Shown here piece by piece: positions 1 to 9,250 of a stretch of DNA of 64,000 nt. Made by a program: the position numbers and the translations under genes. The stretch is from Enterobacteriaceae endosymbiont of Donacia simplex (lineage in GTDB: Bacteria > Pseudomonadota > Gammaproteobacteria > Enterobacterales > Enterobacteriaceae). The stretch's first letter is position 1; the number at the start of each line of letters is the position of its first letter. The notes beneath the pieces are model-generated. The model had not been told where the DNA came from and searched no databases. It was given only the letters and a program-made list of their open reading frames with translations. The DNA lies in NCBI RefSeq assembly GCF_012568645.1, contig NZ_CP046192.1, positions 397,709 to 461,708 on the forward strand. The letters run 5' to 3'.

Positions 1-1595
1 CTGGACATGCAGATTTTGGTGCAGAAGTAGAACGTATTTTATCAATGGTAGATTCTGTATTATTACTAGTTGATGCTGTTGAAGGTCCTATGCCTCAAAC
101 ACGATTTGTTGCATTAAAATCTTTTGCCTATAATTTAAAACCAATTGTAGTAGTTAATAAAATAGATAGAAATTTTATTAGACCAGATTGGGTTGTAAAT
201 CAAATATTTGATTTATTTGTTAATTTAAATGCTTCTGATGAACAATTAGATTTTCCTATAGTATATACTTCTGCACTTAAAGGAACTTCTGGATATGATG
301 TTAATGAAATGGGAAAAAATATGGATATATTATTTAAAACTATTATTGAACATGTTCCCTCTCCAAGAGGAAATATTAATAAACCATTTCAAATGCAAAT
401 ATCTCAAATAGAATATAATAAATATATAGGTAATATTTGTATTGGTTTAATAAATAATGGAAATATTAAAAAAAATCAATATGTTAATATTATTAAAAAA
501 AATAATAAAGTGAAAAAAGCTAAAATTTTATATATTATATTTAATATAGGATTAAAACCTGTTTATACTGATAATGCTAAATCTGGAGATATCGTAGGTA
601 TTGCTGGTTCAGGATTTGAAAATGTAAATATTTCAAATACAATTTGTGATATTAATCATTATATATCTTTACCTTCTCTCATAATAGAAAAACCTAAAAT
701 AGGAATGTTATTTCATGTAAATAATTCTCCATTTTCTGGTATGGAAGGAAAATATATAACATCTAATAAAATATTTAATAGAATTAATAAAGAATGTTTA
801 CATGATGTTGCGTTAAAAATAACTAAAACAAAAAATAGTAATATTTTTTATGTTTCTGGTAGAGGAGAATTACATTTAATTGTTTTAATAGAGAATATGA
901 GAAAAGAAGGATTTGAGTTATCGGTATCTAAACCAGAAATTATATCTAAAATAATTAATGGGTTAAAACAAGAACCATTTGAAATATTAATTTTAGATTT
1001 TAAACAAGATAAAAAAGGTAATATAATTCAATTAATTAGTAAAAGAAAAGCTATTATAAATAATATTATTTTAGATGATTATAATAATAGAATTAAAATT
1101 GAAGCAATTATTTCAAGTAGAGGATTAATTGGTTTTCGAAATGAATTCATAAATATAACTTCAGGTACTGGTATAATGAATTCTTTTTTTAGTCATTATG
1201 GTGTTAATCAATACCATATAATTGGGGAAAGGAATAATGGTGTTTTAATTGCAAATAAAGAAGGTTATGCAGTTTCTTTTGCTTTACATAATTTACAATC
1301 CAGAGGTAAATTATTTATTAATCCAGGAGAGAAAGTTTATGAAGGACAGGTAATAGGTGTTCATAATAAATCAAATGATCTTACTGTGAATTGTTTAATT
1401 AATAAAAAATTAACTAATATGAGAGCATCAGGTAGTGATAATCCTATTAATTTAATTTCTGTAAAAAAAATATCATTAGAAGAAGCCATAGATTTTATTA
1501 ATAATGATGAACTAGTAGAAATTACACCAAAATCAATTCGTATTCGAAAAAAATATTTAACAAAATCCCAGCGTAAATTAACAAAAAAAATATAA
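1..1595 (+). CDS. typA: Ribosome-associated GTPase TypA/BipA (5' end cut off by the window)
   Basis: Translational GTPase of the EF-G-like family that binds the ribosome and helps 50S subunit assembly under stress. The reading frame is open from the first bases of the window and starts inside the G3 region ([11 protein letters not shown]), so the N-terminal part with the G1 P-loop lies outside. The G4 motif NKID is visible, followed by the EF-G-like domains and the BipA-specific C-terminal domain ending in a region like E. coli TypA ([21 protein letters not shown]). About 530 residues are present against about 607 in E. coli. The internal ATG at 45 is not the true start. Identification is secure; only completeness is unknown. 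Confidence 0.96.
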   Translation, partial: GHADFGAEVERILSMVDSVLLLVDAVEGPMPQTRFVALKSFAYNLKPIVVVNKIDRNFIRPDWVVNQIFDLFVNLNASDEQLDFPIVYTSALKGTSGYDVNEMGKNMDILFKTIIEHVPSPRGNINKPFQMQISQIEYNKYIGNICIGLINNGNIKKNQYVNIIKKNNKVKKAKILYIIFNIGLKPVYTDNAKSGDIVGIAGSGFENVNISNTICDINHYISLPSLIIEKPKIGMLFHVNNSPFSGMEGKYITSNKIFNRINKECLHDVALKITKTKNSNIFYVSGRGELHLIVLIENMRKEGFELSVSKPEIISKIINGLKQEPFEILILDFKQDKKGNIIQLISKRKAIINNIILDDYNNRIKIEAIISSRGLIGFRNEFINITSGTGIMNSFFSHYGVNQYHIIGERNNGVLIANKEGYAVSFALHNLQSRGKLFINPGEKVYEGQVIGVHNKSNDLTVNCLINKKLTNMRASGSDNPINLISVKKISLEEAIDFINNDELVEITPKSIRIRKKYLTKSQRKLTKKI

Positions 1596-1641
1596 AAATT
1601 TAAATATTATTTATTTATTTATATAATTAAATAATAATTAT

Positions 1642-2001
1642 TGGAGCTGGGGGGATTCGAACCCCCGTCCAAAATTACTACACTTTTAGAACTACATGTT
1701 TAGTTTTATTTTATAAAGATTTCTTAATATAAACTAATAAAACTAAGTTTTATATTATATAGTCTAATAATAACTTTAATATATAATTTTAAGACTAATT
1801 GTATACGATCTCTTTTTTTATGACCTGTTTGCTTTTATCAAAGAGAAAAATAATAAGAAACAGGGCTTCCTGCAGTTTTTTATGCTGCTAAAGCGTATTT
1901 TTCAGTATTTGCAACTATATTATACGGTTTTTTTACAAGGCCTACCGTTCCTTGACATGCTCTTCAAGTTTTATAACTTTGTCAAATCCATAATCAGCCC
2001 C
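1642..2001 (-). ncRNA. ssrA: Transfer-messenger RNA (tmRNA)
   Basis: Rescues stalled ribosomes by acting as tRNA-Ala and then as a short mRNA encoding a degradation tag. The 5' end GGGGCUGA (2001-1994) pairs with CAGCUCC (1649-1643) to form the acceptor stem, next to a T-arm with GGGGG-TTCGAAT-CCCCC. The tag frame at 1912-1880 starts with the GCA resume codon and reads ANTEKYALAA then TAA, compared with ANDENYALAA in E. coli. The discriminator A is at 1642 and the next genomic bases are ATA, so the 3' CCA is not encoded and must be added afterwards. At about 360 nt it is close to the E. coli length. It lies 7 bases downstream of smpB on the same strand, so the two are probably co-transcribed. 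Confidence 0.97.
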
Positions 2002-2008
2002 ATAAATT

Positions 2009-2466
2009 TTAAATATTCTTTTTTAAAAAACGTAATTTATTAATATTCCATTCTTTATTTTTTATAATATTTCTTTTATCGTATTTTCTTTTACCTTTTA
2101 CAATAGCAATTCTTAATTTACACCAAGATTTTTTCCAAAAAAGACCAATAACTACAGCAGTAAAACCTTTTAAATTTATATAATTTTTTAATAATTCTAT
2201 TTCTTTTTTTTTTAATAATAATTGTTTTTTTCTATTATTATCATATTTTATATGATTACAAATTGTCTTTATAGGATTAATATCTAAATTAAATACATAA
2301 ACTTTATTATATAAGAAACTTATATAACTATTAATAATATTAACTCTATTTAATCTTAATGATTTTACTTCCCAACCTTGTAAAATAAGACCTGCATTAA
2401 TTTTTTCCTTAATAAAAAAATTATGGTAAATTTTTTTATTAAAAATAATATATTTTTTTTTTCCAT
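2009..2466 (-). CDS. smpB: SsrA-binding protein SmpB, start codon and body out of frame across an A10 run
   Basis: SmpB is the small beta-barrel protein that carries tmRNA into stalled ribosomes. The body is open from 2461 to the TAA at 2009-2011 (150 codons) and clearly matches E. coli SmpB: INAGLILQGWEVKSLR, then VVIGLFWKKSWCKL and KGKRKYDKR near the basic C-terminus. The only plausible ATG (2466-2464) is followed by G and ten A, so frame zero reads 33 residues and stops; eleven A would give MEKKKYIIFNKK joined to the body. An in-frame TAA at 2494-2492 prevents extension upstream. The gene may be rescued by polymerase or ribosome slippage, start at a non-standard ATT (2449 or 2446), be newly broken, or carry a base-count error. 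It sits directly upstream of ssrA, as in E. coli. Confidence 0.85.
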
Positions 2467-2772
2467 AATAAAAATATTTTATTATTAAATATTATTAATT
2501 ATAGTCTTTATATTTAATAAGATCAATATATTAAATAATATATATTTTAAAAAATATTTTTTAAAAATTAAAATATATTTATTAATTAAAATTTTATATA
2601 TTATAATCTTATTATTTATTAAATAAATATAATATTCTATTAATTTAAAATTTTATTTTATAATTATTTAATAAATTTTTTAATATTTATTATTATAAAA
2701 AATAATATATATTATTATTTATAATAAGTATTTATTTTTAAATTTTATATAAAACTTATATAAGGATGATAT
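2467..2772. other. Gene-free divergent spacer between smpB-ssrA and grpE
   Basis: About 306 bases of almost pure A/T between two divergently read genes. In E. coli the grpE-smpB interval holds nadK, recN, bamE and ratAB; no remnant of any of these is recognisable here. It must carry promoters for both directions, but low complexity makes -10-like hexamers too common to assign one. An AAGGA ribosome binding site for grpE lies at its right edge. Confidence 0.6.
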
Positions 2773-3417
2773 ATGAAAAATAATCAATCATCAATTGATA
2801 TTAAAAAAAATAATATAGAAAAAAAAGATGATAAAAATATAAAAGAAAAAAATTGTAAAAATATAAAAAAAAATGAAAATGTTAAAAAACATGATATTGA
2901 ATATTTTAAAGAAAAAAATAATAAGTATAAATTTAAAATTATTGAACTTAAAAAACAATTAAAAGAAAATGAAAATAATATATGGGATTTAAAATTACGA
3001 TCTCAATCTGAAATTGAAAACATAAGACGTAGAACTTTATTAGATATAGAAAAAGCTTATAAATTTTCATTAGAAAAATTTATTAATGAATTATTACCAG
3101 TAATAGATAATTTAGAAAGAGCTATAGATTTAAAAAAAAAACAGAAAAATAATATTGATTTATCTATAATAGAAGGTATTGAATTAACATTAAAATCGTT
3201 ATTAGTATTAATTAAAAAATTTGGTGTAAGTATTATAGATGAAATTAATATACCATTTGATCCTACTCAACATCAAGCGATGTCTATTATAGAATCGGAT
3301 GTAATTAAAGAAAATTATATTTTAAAAATTTTACAAAAAGGATATTTTCTTAATATGAGATTATTAAGACCTGCAATGGTAATTGTATCTAAAACTAAAA
3401 AAATTAATAATAATTAA
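2773..3417 (+). CDS. grpE: Nucleotide exchange factor GrpE
   Basis: Co-chaperone that releases ADP from DnaK in the cytosol. Residues 1 to about 65 are a Lys/Asn-rich low-complexity stretch. A long helical region follows, with the family core RSQSEIENIRRRTLLDIEKA and ELLPVIDNLERAID, and then the C-terminal beta domain with PFDPTQHQAMS and the closing RPAMVIVSK. At 214 residues it is slightly longer than E. coli GrpE (197), owing to the N-terminal stretch. The ATG follows an AAGGA site at 2762-2766. A hairpin terminator lies just downstream. dnaK and dnaJ are not in the window. Confidence 0.95.
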   Translation: MKNNQSSIDIKKNNIEKKDDKNIKEKNCKNIKKNENVKKHDIEYFKEKNNKYKFKIIELKKQLKENENNIWDLKLRSQSEIENIRRRTLLDIEKAYKFSLEKFINELLPVIDNLERAIDLKKKQKNNIDLSIIEGIELTLKSLLVLIKKFGVSIIDEINIPFDPTQHQAMSIIESDVIKENYILKILQKGYFLNMRLLRPAMVIVSKTKKINNN

Positions 3418-3431
3418 TGTTTATTTTTGTT

Positions 3432-3468
3432 AATATGTTTATTAACTATTATAGTTAATGAACATATT
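3432..3468 (+). terminator. Intrinsic terminator after grpE
   Basis: A 17-bp inverted repeat (3432-3448 and 3452-3468) with one G-U pair and a 3-base loop, followed by ATTTTTAT. It lies 14 bases after the grpE stop and before rpmB. Confidence 0.7.
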
Positions 3469-3514
3469 ATTTTTATAAAATATTCTTAAAACTTTGAAAA
3501 ATAGGATTTTATAA

Positions 3515-3733
3515 ATGTCTAAAATTTGTCAAATAACAGGTAAGAAAACAGTAAAAGGTAATAATCGTTCTCATGCAATGAATGCAACTAAAAGAAAGTT
3601 TTTACCAAATATTCATTTTCATAAGTTTTGGATAGAAAAAAAAAAAAAATTTATAACTATAAAAGTATCAGCAAAAGGTATGAGATTAATAAATAAAAAA
3701 GGTATTGAAAATATTTATTTATATAAAAAATAA
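3515..3733 (+). CDS. rpmB: 50S ribosomal protein L28
   Basis: Small protein of the large ribosomal subunit. [29 protein letters not shown] is interrupted only by conservative changes relative to E. coli L28, and the [14 protein letters not shown] segment is typical of the family. At 72 residues it is six shorter than E. coli L28 at the C-terminus. The start is set by AGGA about 10 bases upstream. It is followed after 11 bases by rpmG, the conserved enterobacterial rpmB-rpmG pair. Confidence 0.95.
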   Translation: MSKICQITGKKTVKGNNRSHAMNATKRKFLPNIHFHKFWIEKKKKFITIKVSAKGMRLINKKGIENIYLYKK

Positions 3734-3744
3734 AGGTTATTTTT

Positions 3745-3909
3745 ATGGCAAAAAAAACACGTATTTTAATTAAATTAATTTCATCTGCTCAAACTGGTCA
3801 TTTCTATACTATTACTAAAAATAAAAAAAATATAAAAAAATTAGAAATAAAAAAATTTGATCCTTATATTAGAAAACATGTATTATATAAAGAAAAAAAA
3901 ATTAAATAG
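3745..3909 (+). CDS. rpmG: 50S ribosomal protein L33
   Basis: A 54-codon gene ending in TAG at 3907-3909. It begins [20 protein letters not shown] and ends with the family pattern [22 protein letters not shown] split across the last third, like E. coli L33 (55 residues). This form has no zinc-binding cysteines, as in E. coli. An AAGG site precedes the ATG by about 9 bases. It forms an operon with rpmB and ends before a bidirectional hairpin shared with rpmE. Confidence 0.93.
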   Translation: MAKKTRILIKLISSAQTGHFYTITKNKKNIKKLEIKKFDPYIRKHVLYKEKKIK

Positions 3910-3943
3910 AGTTTAATTCTTTAAAATTAATAATTAATAATAT

Positions 3944-3986
3944 ATTAATCAATAATGTTTTTAACAATTAACAATTATTGATTAAT
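3944..3986. terminator. Bidirectional terminator between rpmG and rpmE
   Basis: A perfect 13-bp inverted repeat (3944-3956 and 3974-3986) with a 17-base loop, followed on the plus strand by ATTTTTT. It lies between two convergent genes and can serve both. Confidence 0.7.
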
Positions 3987-4001
3987 ATTTTTTAAAACAA
4001 A

Positions 4002-4223
4002 TTATTCAAAGATTTTAGAATTTTTAAATCTTTTCTTAAAATTTTCAACACGTCCTTTAGTATCAGTTCTTTTTTGTTTTCCTGTATAAAAAGGATGACA
4101 TATATAACATACATCTAAATTTAATTCTTTATTATTTTTTAAAGTTGATCTAGTATTAATAATATTACCACAAGAACATTTTACAGTAATTTTATTATAT
4201 TCAGGATGGATATTTTTTTTCAT
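4002..4223 (-). CDS. rpmE: 50S ribosomal protein L31 (zinc-binding form)
   Basis: Large-subunit protein at the central protuberance that contacts the small subunit. The 73 residues include the zinc-ribbon cysteines, CSCG near residue 16 and CYIC near residue 37, marking the Zn-containing type. It ends with [13 protein letters not shown] as in E. coli L31. It is divergent from priA across about 100 bases, the same arrangement as in E. coli. Confidence 0.95.
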   Translation of the reverse strand: MKKNIHPEYNKITVKCSCGNIINTRSTLKNNKELNLDVCYICHPFYTGKQKRTDTKGRVENFKKRFKNSKIFE

Positions 4224-4327
4224 AAATTACCAATAATATATTTTTAAAACAATTTATTTACATATTTTATAAAAATATTTTATTATTACAAGGAAATTTT
4301 TATAAAAAAGAATAAAAACTTTAAATT

Positions 4328-6418
4328 ATGAATATTATTAAAGTAGTATTTAATAATTCTGTTCTATATAACAAATTTGATTACTTATTACCTAAAAATA
4401 CATCAATTTATATTGGATGTAGAGTTATAGTTCCTATAAAAAAAAAAAATTATATAGGTATAGTTATCGAAATTAATAATTTTTCTAAAATATCTATAAA
4501 AAAATTAAAATTTTTATATAAAATTTTAGATAAAAAACCACTTTTTAATTCTTCAATTTTAAATTTTGCAAATCAAATTTCTAAATATTATAAATATCCT
4601 ATTGGATTAATTTTATTTCAGATATTACCAATATTTTTTAGAAAAAAAAATAAATATAAAATAAATTTAAAAAATACTTTACAAGTAGAAAAAATAAATA
4701 TTTTAAATAATATAAAATTAATAAAATTATATAATTTTATTAATATAAAAAAATTTTTGTCAAATAAAAATAATACACATTTTTTTTATAAAAAAAAAAA
4801 TAGTAATTTTAATCAAGAAAATATAAATAAAATATTACAATTTTTAAAAAAAAAAGATTTTCAGAAAAATTTTTATGTTTGGATAACACAAGACAATATT
4901 ATTTTTCTTGAAAAAATAAATATTTATTTAAATATTATAAAAATGATTATATCTCAAAAAAAACAAGTTTTAATAATAGTACCTCAAGAATATCATTTTT
5001 TTTATTTATATCAATATTTTATATCTAAATTAGATATTTCAGTATGTTTACTATATTCAAATTTTAAAAATCAAAAAACATTATCAATTTGGGAAAATAT
5101 AAAAAATGGTAAAATATTAATTATCATTGGTACAAAATTTACTATTTTTACACAATTTTTTAAATTAGGATTAATCTTTTTAATAGAAGAACATAATTTT
5201 ATATATAAGAAAACAAATATATATAAATATAATATAAGGAATCTTGCTATTTTAAGAGCAAAAATAGAAAATATTCCTATTATATTAAGTTCAAAAACAT
5301 TAAGCTTAGAAACATTATATAATATAAATATCGGAAAATTTAAATTTTTATTTAAAAATAATAAAAAAATATTATATACAAATTTTTTTAAGTTTTTAAT
5401 TTTAGATGTAAATAAACAAATATCAAAATTACAGTTATTTCATAAAAATTTAATAAAAAAAATACAATTATGTATTAAAAATAATGAACAAATTATTATA
5501 TATTATAAATATCAAGGATATTCTAATCTTATATTATGTAATTTTTGTAAAAAACCTTTAAAATGTAAAAATTGTAATAAAAATTATATTTTCTTTAAAA
5601 AATTATGGAAATTATATTGTATATATTGTAAAAAAAATATAAACATGTTAAGTTTTTGTCCTTTATGTAAAAAAAATTTTTTTATACCAATAGGTATTGG
5701 ACAAGAACAATTAATTGAATTTTTAAATAAATTATTTCCAAAAACATTAATTTTAAATATTAATAGTAAAAATTTTTTAAAAAAAATTTTATTAATTAAA
5801 AATAATAAACCGTTAATAATAATTTCTTCTCAAATTTTATATAAAGAATATTTTTCTTTTTTAATTAATACTTTAATTATTATTTTAAATATAGATAATA
5901 TTTTTTTTTCTAAAAATTTTAAAATAACAGAATATTTTTCTCAATATATTTTTAGTATATTAAATAATCATTTAGATATAGGTATTAAAAAAAAAAAAGT
6001 TATTCTTCAAACAAATTACCCATATAATGAAATTATTAAAAGAATTTTTAAAAAATATAATGAATATTATAAGATTGCACATCTTCTTTTAGAAGAAAGA
6101 CAAATAATGTTATTACCACCTTTTACTAATCATATTATTTTAATTTTAGAGTCTTATGATAAAAAAATTTTATTAAATTTTTTAGAAATGTTAAAAAAAC
6201 AGATAATGTATAAATATGTAAATGAAAAAAATTTCTTTATTATTGGTCCTTTATCATTATTACAAAATAAAAGAAAAGGATTATTTAGAAAACAAATTAT
6301 TTTACAACATACTTTAAAAAGTAAATTACAATTTATTATTAGTTATATTATCTCTATAATTAAAAAAATTATGAATTTTAATAAAATTAATTTCATAATT
6401 AATGTTGATCCAACATAA
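4328..6418 (+). CDS. priA: Primosomal replication restart protein PriA, helicase motifs degenerate
   Basis: PriA recognises abandoned forks and recruits PriB/DnaT/DnaB. The 696 residues (E. coli 732) keep the N-terminal 3'-end-binding domain, all eight zinc cysteines in CxxC pairs (from about residue 404: CNFC, CKNC, CIYC, CPLC) and the C-terminal domain ending NVDPT. The ATPase motifs are eroded. Where E. coli has GVTGSGKTEVY, this protein reads WITQDNIIF (about residue 185); DEEH has become IEEH (about 285); GSATPALE is SSKTLSLE; GTQMLAKG is SSQILYKEY; and the AGRAGR motif VI is absent. The frame is full length, so selection still acts on it. It is probably a structural primosome loader without helicase activity. 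Its divergence from rpmE and co-orientation with mnmG support the identification. Confidence 0.92.
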   Translation: MNIIKVVFNNSVLYNKFDYLLPKNTSIYIGCRVIVPIKKKNYIGIVIEINNFSKISIKKLKFLYKILDKKPLFNSSILNFANQISKYYKYPIGLILFQILPIFFRKKNKYKINLKNTLQVEKINILNNIKLIKLYNFINIKKFLSNKNNTHFFYKKKNSNFNQENINKILQFLKKKDFQKNFYVWITQDNIIFLEKINIYLNIIKMIISQKKQVLIIVPQEYHFFYLYQYFISKLDISVCLLYSNFKNQKTLSIWENIKNGKILIIIGTKFTIFTQFFKLGLIFLIEEHNFIYKKTNIYKYNIRNLAILRAKIENIPIILSSKTLSLETLYNINIGKFKFLFKNNKKILYTNFFKFLILDVNKQISKLQLFHKNLIKKIQLCIKNNEQIIIYYKYQGYSNLILCNFCKKPLKCKNCNKNYIFFKKLWKLYCIYCKKNINMLSFCPLCKKNFFIPIGIGQEQLIEFLNKLFPKTLILNINSKNFLKKILLIKNNKPLIIISSQILYKEYFSFLINTLIIILNIDNIFFSKNFKITEYFSQYIFSILNNHLDIGIKKKKVILQTNYPYNEIIKRIFKKYNEYYKIAHLLLEERQIMLLPPFTNHIILILESYDKKILLNFLEMLKKQIMYKYVNEKNFFIIGPLSLLQNKRKGLFRKQIILQHTLKSKLQFIISYIISIIKKIMNFNKINFIINVDPT

Positions 6419-6473
6419 TTATAAATTATAAAAATAACTTAATATTTTATTATTAAATATGGTAAATAATCTT

Positions 6474-8360
6474 ATGTTTAATTTTAATAAATTTGATGTA
6501 ATAGTTATAGGTGGAGGACATGCTGGTACAGAAGCTGCTATAGCTAGTGCTAAAATGAAAAAAAGAACTCTCTTAATTACAAATAATATAGATACAATAG
6601 GACAAATGTCTTGTAATCCAGCTATAGGAGGTATTGGAAAAAGTCATTTAGTAAAAGAAATAGATGCATTAAATGGAATAATGGCTACTGCAATTGATTA
6701 TTCTGGAATTAATTTTAAAATACTTAATATTAGTAAAGGTCCTGCAGTTAGATCAACAAGAGCACAAGCAGATAGAGAATTATATAAATCTCAAATCAAA
6801 TTATCATTAAGTAAAGAAGAAAATTTATTTATTTTTCAACAAGAAGTAAAAAAAATTATAATTAAAAATTATAAAATAATAGGTATCATTACTAAAAATA
6901 ATGATATTATTAATACAAAAACTGTAATTTTAACTACTGGTACTTTTTTAAATGGAAAAATTTATATTGGATTAAATAATAAATATTATGGAGGAAGAAT
7001 TAATGATCCTTCATCTACAGAATTAGCTGATTTTTTAAATGAATTACCTTTAATAAAAGGAAGATTAAAAACAGGTACTCCTCCCAGGATTGATAAAAGA
7101 AGTATTAATTTTTCTAAATTAGAAATTCAATATAGTGATAATCCTTTACCTTTTTTTTCTTTTATTGGTAATTCTAAACAACATCCTAAACAGTTACCTT
7201 GTTATATTACATATACGAATAAAAATACACATAAAATAATACTAGATAATATTATTAAAAGCCCAGTATATAGTGGTTTAATTAAAAGTAAAGGACCTAG
7301 ATATTGTCCTTCTATTGAAGATAAAATTATCAGATTTCCAGATAAAGATAAACATCAAATTTTTTTAGAACCAGAAGGTATATTAAGTTATGAAATTTAT
7401 CCTAATGGTATTTCAACAAGTCTTCCATTTGATATGCAGTTTTCAATTATACAATCAATTAAAGGTTTAGAAAATGCTTATATTACAAGACCAGGATATG
7501 CTGTAGAATATGATTTTTTTGATCCTAGAGGATTAAAACCTACAATGGAAAGTAAATTTATAAAAGGATTATTTTTCGCAGGACAAATTAATGGTACTAC
7601 TGGTTATGAAGAAGCTGCAGCACAAGGATTAATAGCTGGATTAAATGCTTCTCTTTTAATTGATAATAAAAAACATTGGTTTCCACTAAGAAATCAAGCA
7701 TATATTGGAGTATTAGTAGATGATTTATGTACTTTAGGGACAAAAGAACCATATCGGATGTTTACTTCTAGAGCAGAATATAGATTAATATTACGTGAAA
7801 ATAATGCAGATATAAGATTAACAGAAATAGGTCGTAAATTAGGTTTAGTGGATGATTTACGTTGGAAAAAATTTAATGAAAAATTAGAAAATATTGAAAA
7901 AGAATATCAAAAAATTAAAAATTTTTGTATTAATTTAAATGACAAAGAAAATATTAAAAAAATAAATCTTTTATTACACAATCCTATTAAAAAAAATATA
8001 AATGGTATAAATTTATTAAAACGTTCTGAAATTAATTATTTAGATTTAATAAAATTAAATATGTTTAATTTTAAAAAAGAAAGTATAGAAATTATTGAAT
8101 ATATTGAAACAGAATTAAAATATGAAGGATATATAAAAAGACAAAAAGAATTTATTAAAAAATTTAAAAAAAATGAAAAAACATTAATACCAATAAATAT
8201 TAAATATTGTAATATTAAAAGTTTATCATACGAAGCAATAGATAAATTTAGTTTATATAAACCTTTTACTATTGGACAAGCTTCTAGAATACCTGGTATA
8301 ACACCAGCAGATATTTCAATACTTTTAATTTATTTATTAAAAAATAAAAAAACATATTAG
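6474..8360 (+). CDS. mnmG: tRNA uridine 5-carboxymethylaminomethyl modification enzyme MnmG (GidA)
   Basis: FAD enzyme that, with MnmE, makes cmnm5U at position 34 of tRNAs reading A/G-ending two-box codons. The FAD-binding [10 protein letters not shown] motif lies near the N-terminus, followed by [49 protein letters not shown] and the C-terminal helical region ending [16 protein letters not shown] chose the ATG at 6474 ([15 protein letters not shown]) because it matches E. coli MFYPDPFDVIIIGGG; an ATG at 6459 is the alternative. The length is near the E. coli 629 residues. Partner mnmE is at 43-44 kb. The E. coli downstream gene rsmG is absent. Confidence 0.95.
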   Translation: MFNFNKFDVIVIGGGHAGTEAAIASAKMKKRTLLITNNIDTIGQMSCNPAIGGIGKSHLVKEIDALNGIMATAIDYSGINFKILNISKGPAVRSTRAQADRELYKSQIKLSLSKEENLFIFQQEVKKIIIKNYKIIGIITKNNDIINTKTVILTTGTFLNGKIYIGLNNKYYGGRINDPSSTELADFLNELPLIKGRLKTGTPPRIDKRSINFSKLEIQYSDNPLPFFSFIGNSKQHPKQLPCYITYTNKNTHKIILDNIIKSPVYSGLIKSKGPRYCPSIEDKIIRFPDKDKHQIFLEPEGILSYEIYPNGISTSLPFDMQFSIIQSIKGLENAYITRPGYAVEYDFFDPRGLKPTMESKFIKGLFFAGQINGTTGYEEAAAQGLIAGLNASLLIDNKKHWFPLRNQAYIGVLVDDLCTLGTKEPYRMFTSRAEYRLILRENNADIRLTEIGRKLGLVDDLRWKKFNEKLENIEKEYQKIKNFCINLNDKENIKKINLLLHNPIKKNINGINLLKRSEINYLDLIKLNMFNFKKESIEIIEYIETELKYEGYIKRQKEFIKKFKKNEKTLIPINIKYCNIKSLSYEAIDKFSLYKPFTIGQASRIPGITPADISILLIYLLKNKKTY

Positions 8361-9250
8361 TTTAGCATATTGATTATTAATTTTTTATTAAATATTTAAA
8401 ATATAATTATAAAAAATATTATTATTTTTAATAAAATATTAAATATATAAATATTATTTATTCTTATTTAGAAAAGTTAATCATATATATTCTAAATTTT
8501 CTAAAATATTACGTATTATATACTTTAATAAAATTTTTTTTTAATTAAAAAATTTTTTAAAATATTAAAATATTAATAATATAAAAAATATTAATATTAA
8601 TTTAAATCTAAATGATATTTTTTATTTAAATAAATAATAAAATAAGAAAAAATATTAGTAATTTTATAAAAATTAAACATATTAAAATTTTAATATTATA
8701 TAAAAGAATTAAGTTTAAATTTTTTAATATCTGTAAGTATATTTTTTAATTAAAAGTTATATTTATATATTTTTAGTTTAATAAAATTTAAATTAATATA
8801 ATTACAATAAATATTTTATAAATTATTTAATTAATAACATTATTTTTATTTATTTTAAAATATGAAATTTTATATTATATAAAAAATTATAAAAAATAAT
8901 TAATAGAAATTATTTTAAAAAAATAAATTTAATATGAAAAAACATATTCTAGTAATTAATTAATTTAAAATATTATTAGTTATTCTTATAAATTTTTTTT
9001 TAAATTATATTACTAATAATATTATCATTATTATAATTATAATTTATTATATTAAAATAAAAGAAAAGTAATAATATTAATTATACTTATAATTTTACTA
9101 AATTTATTATTGTTTAATAAATATTTTTAAGATAGAAATTCTGTTTTTTTATTTTTTTTAATAAAAAATTAATTAAATATTTTTATAAAATTAATTTTTT
9201 TAAATTTATTTAATATATTATTTATATTTTTTATGTAAAAGGTATTATAT
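8361..9250. other. 890-base gene-free A/T stretch between mnmG and nrdA
   Basis: The longest gap in the window. It is nearly pure A/T with very few G or C, no ORF of note and no tRNA-like or repeat-array structure. I see no DnaA-box-like TTATCCACA and no recognisable remnant of rsmG, atpIB or other neighbours of mnmG. It must contain the nrdA promoter close to its right end. Whether it is a dead gene, a replication start region or plain spacer cannot be decided by eye. Confidence 0.6.

Noticed and set aside
8361-9250. Possible DnaA boxes or rsmG pseudogene
   Set aside because: No TTATCCACA-like sites and no conserved methyltransferase motif in any frame by eye.
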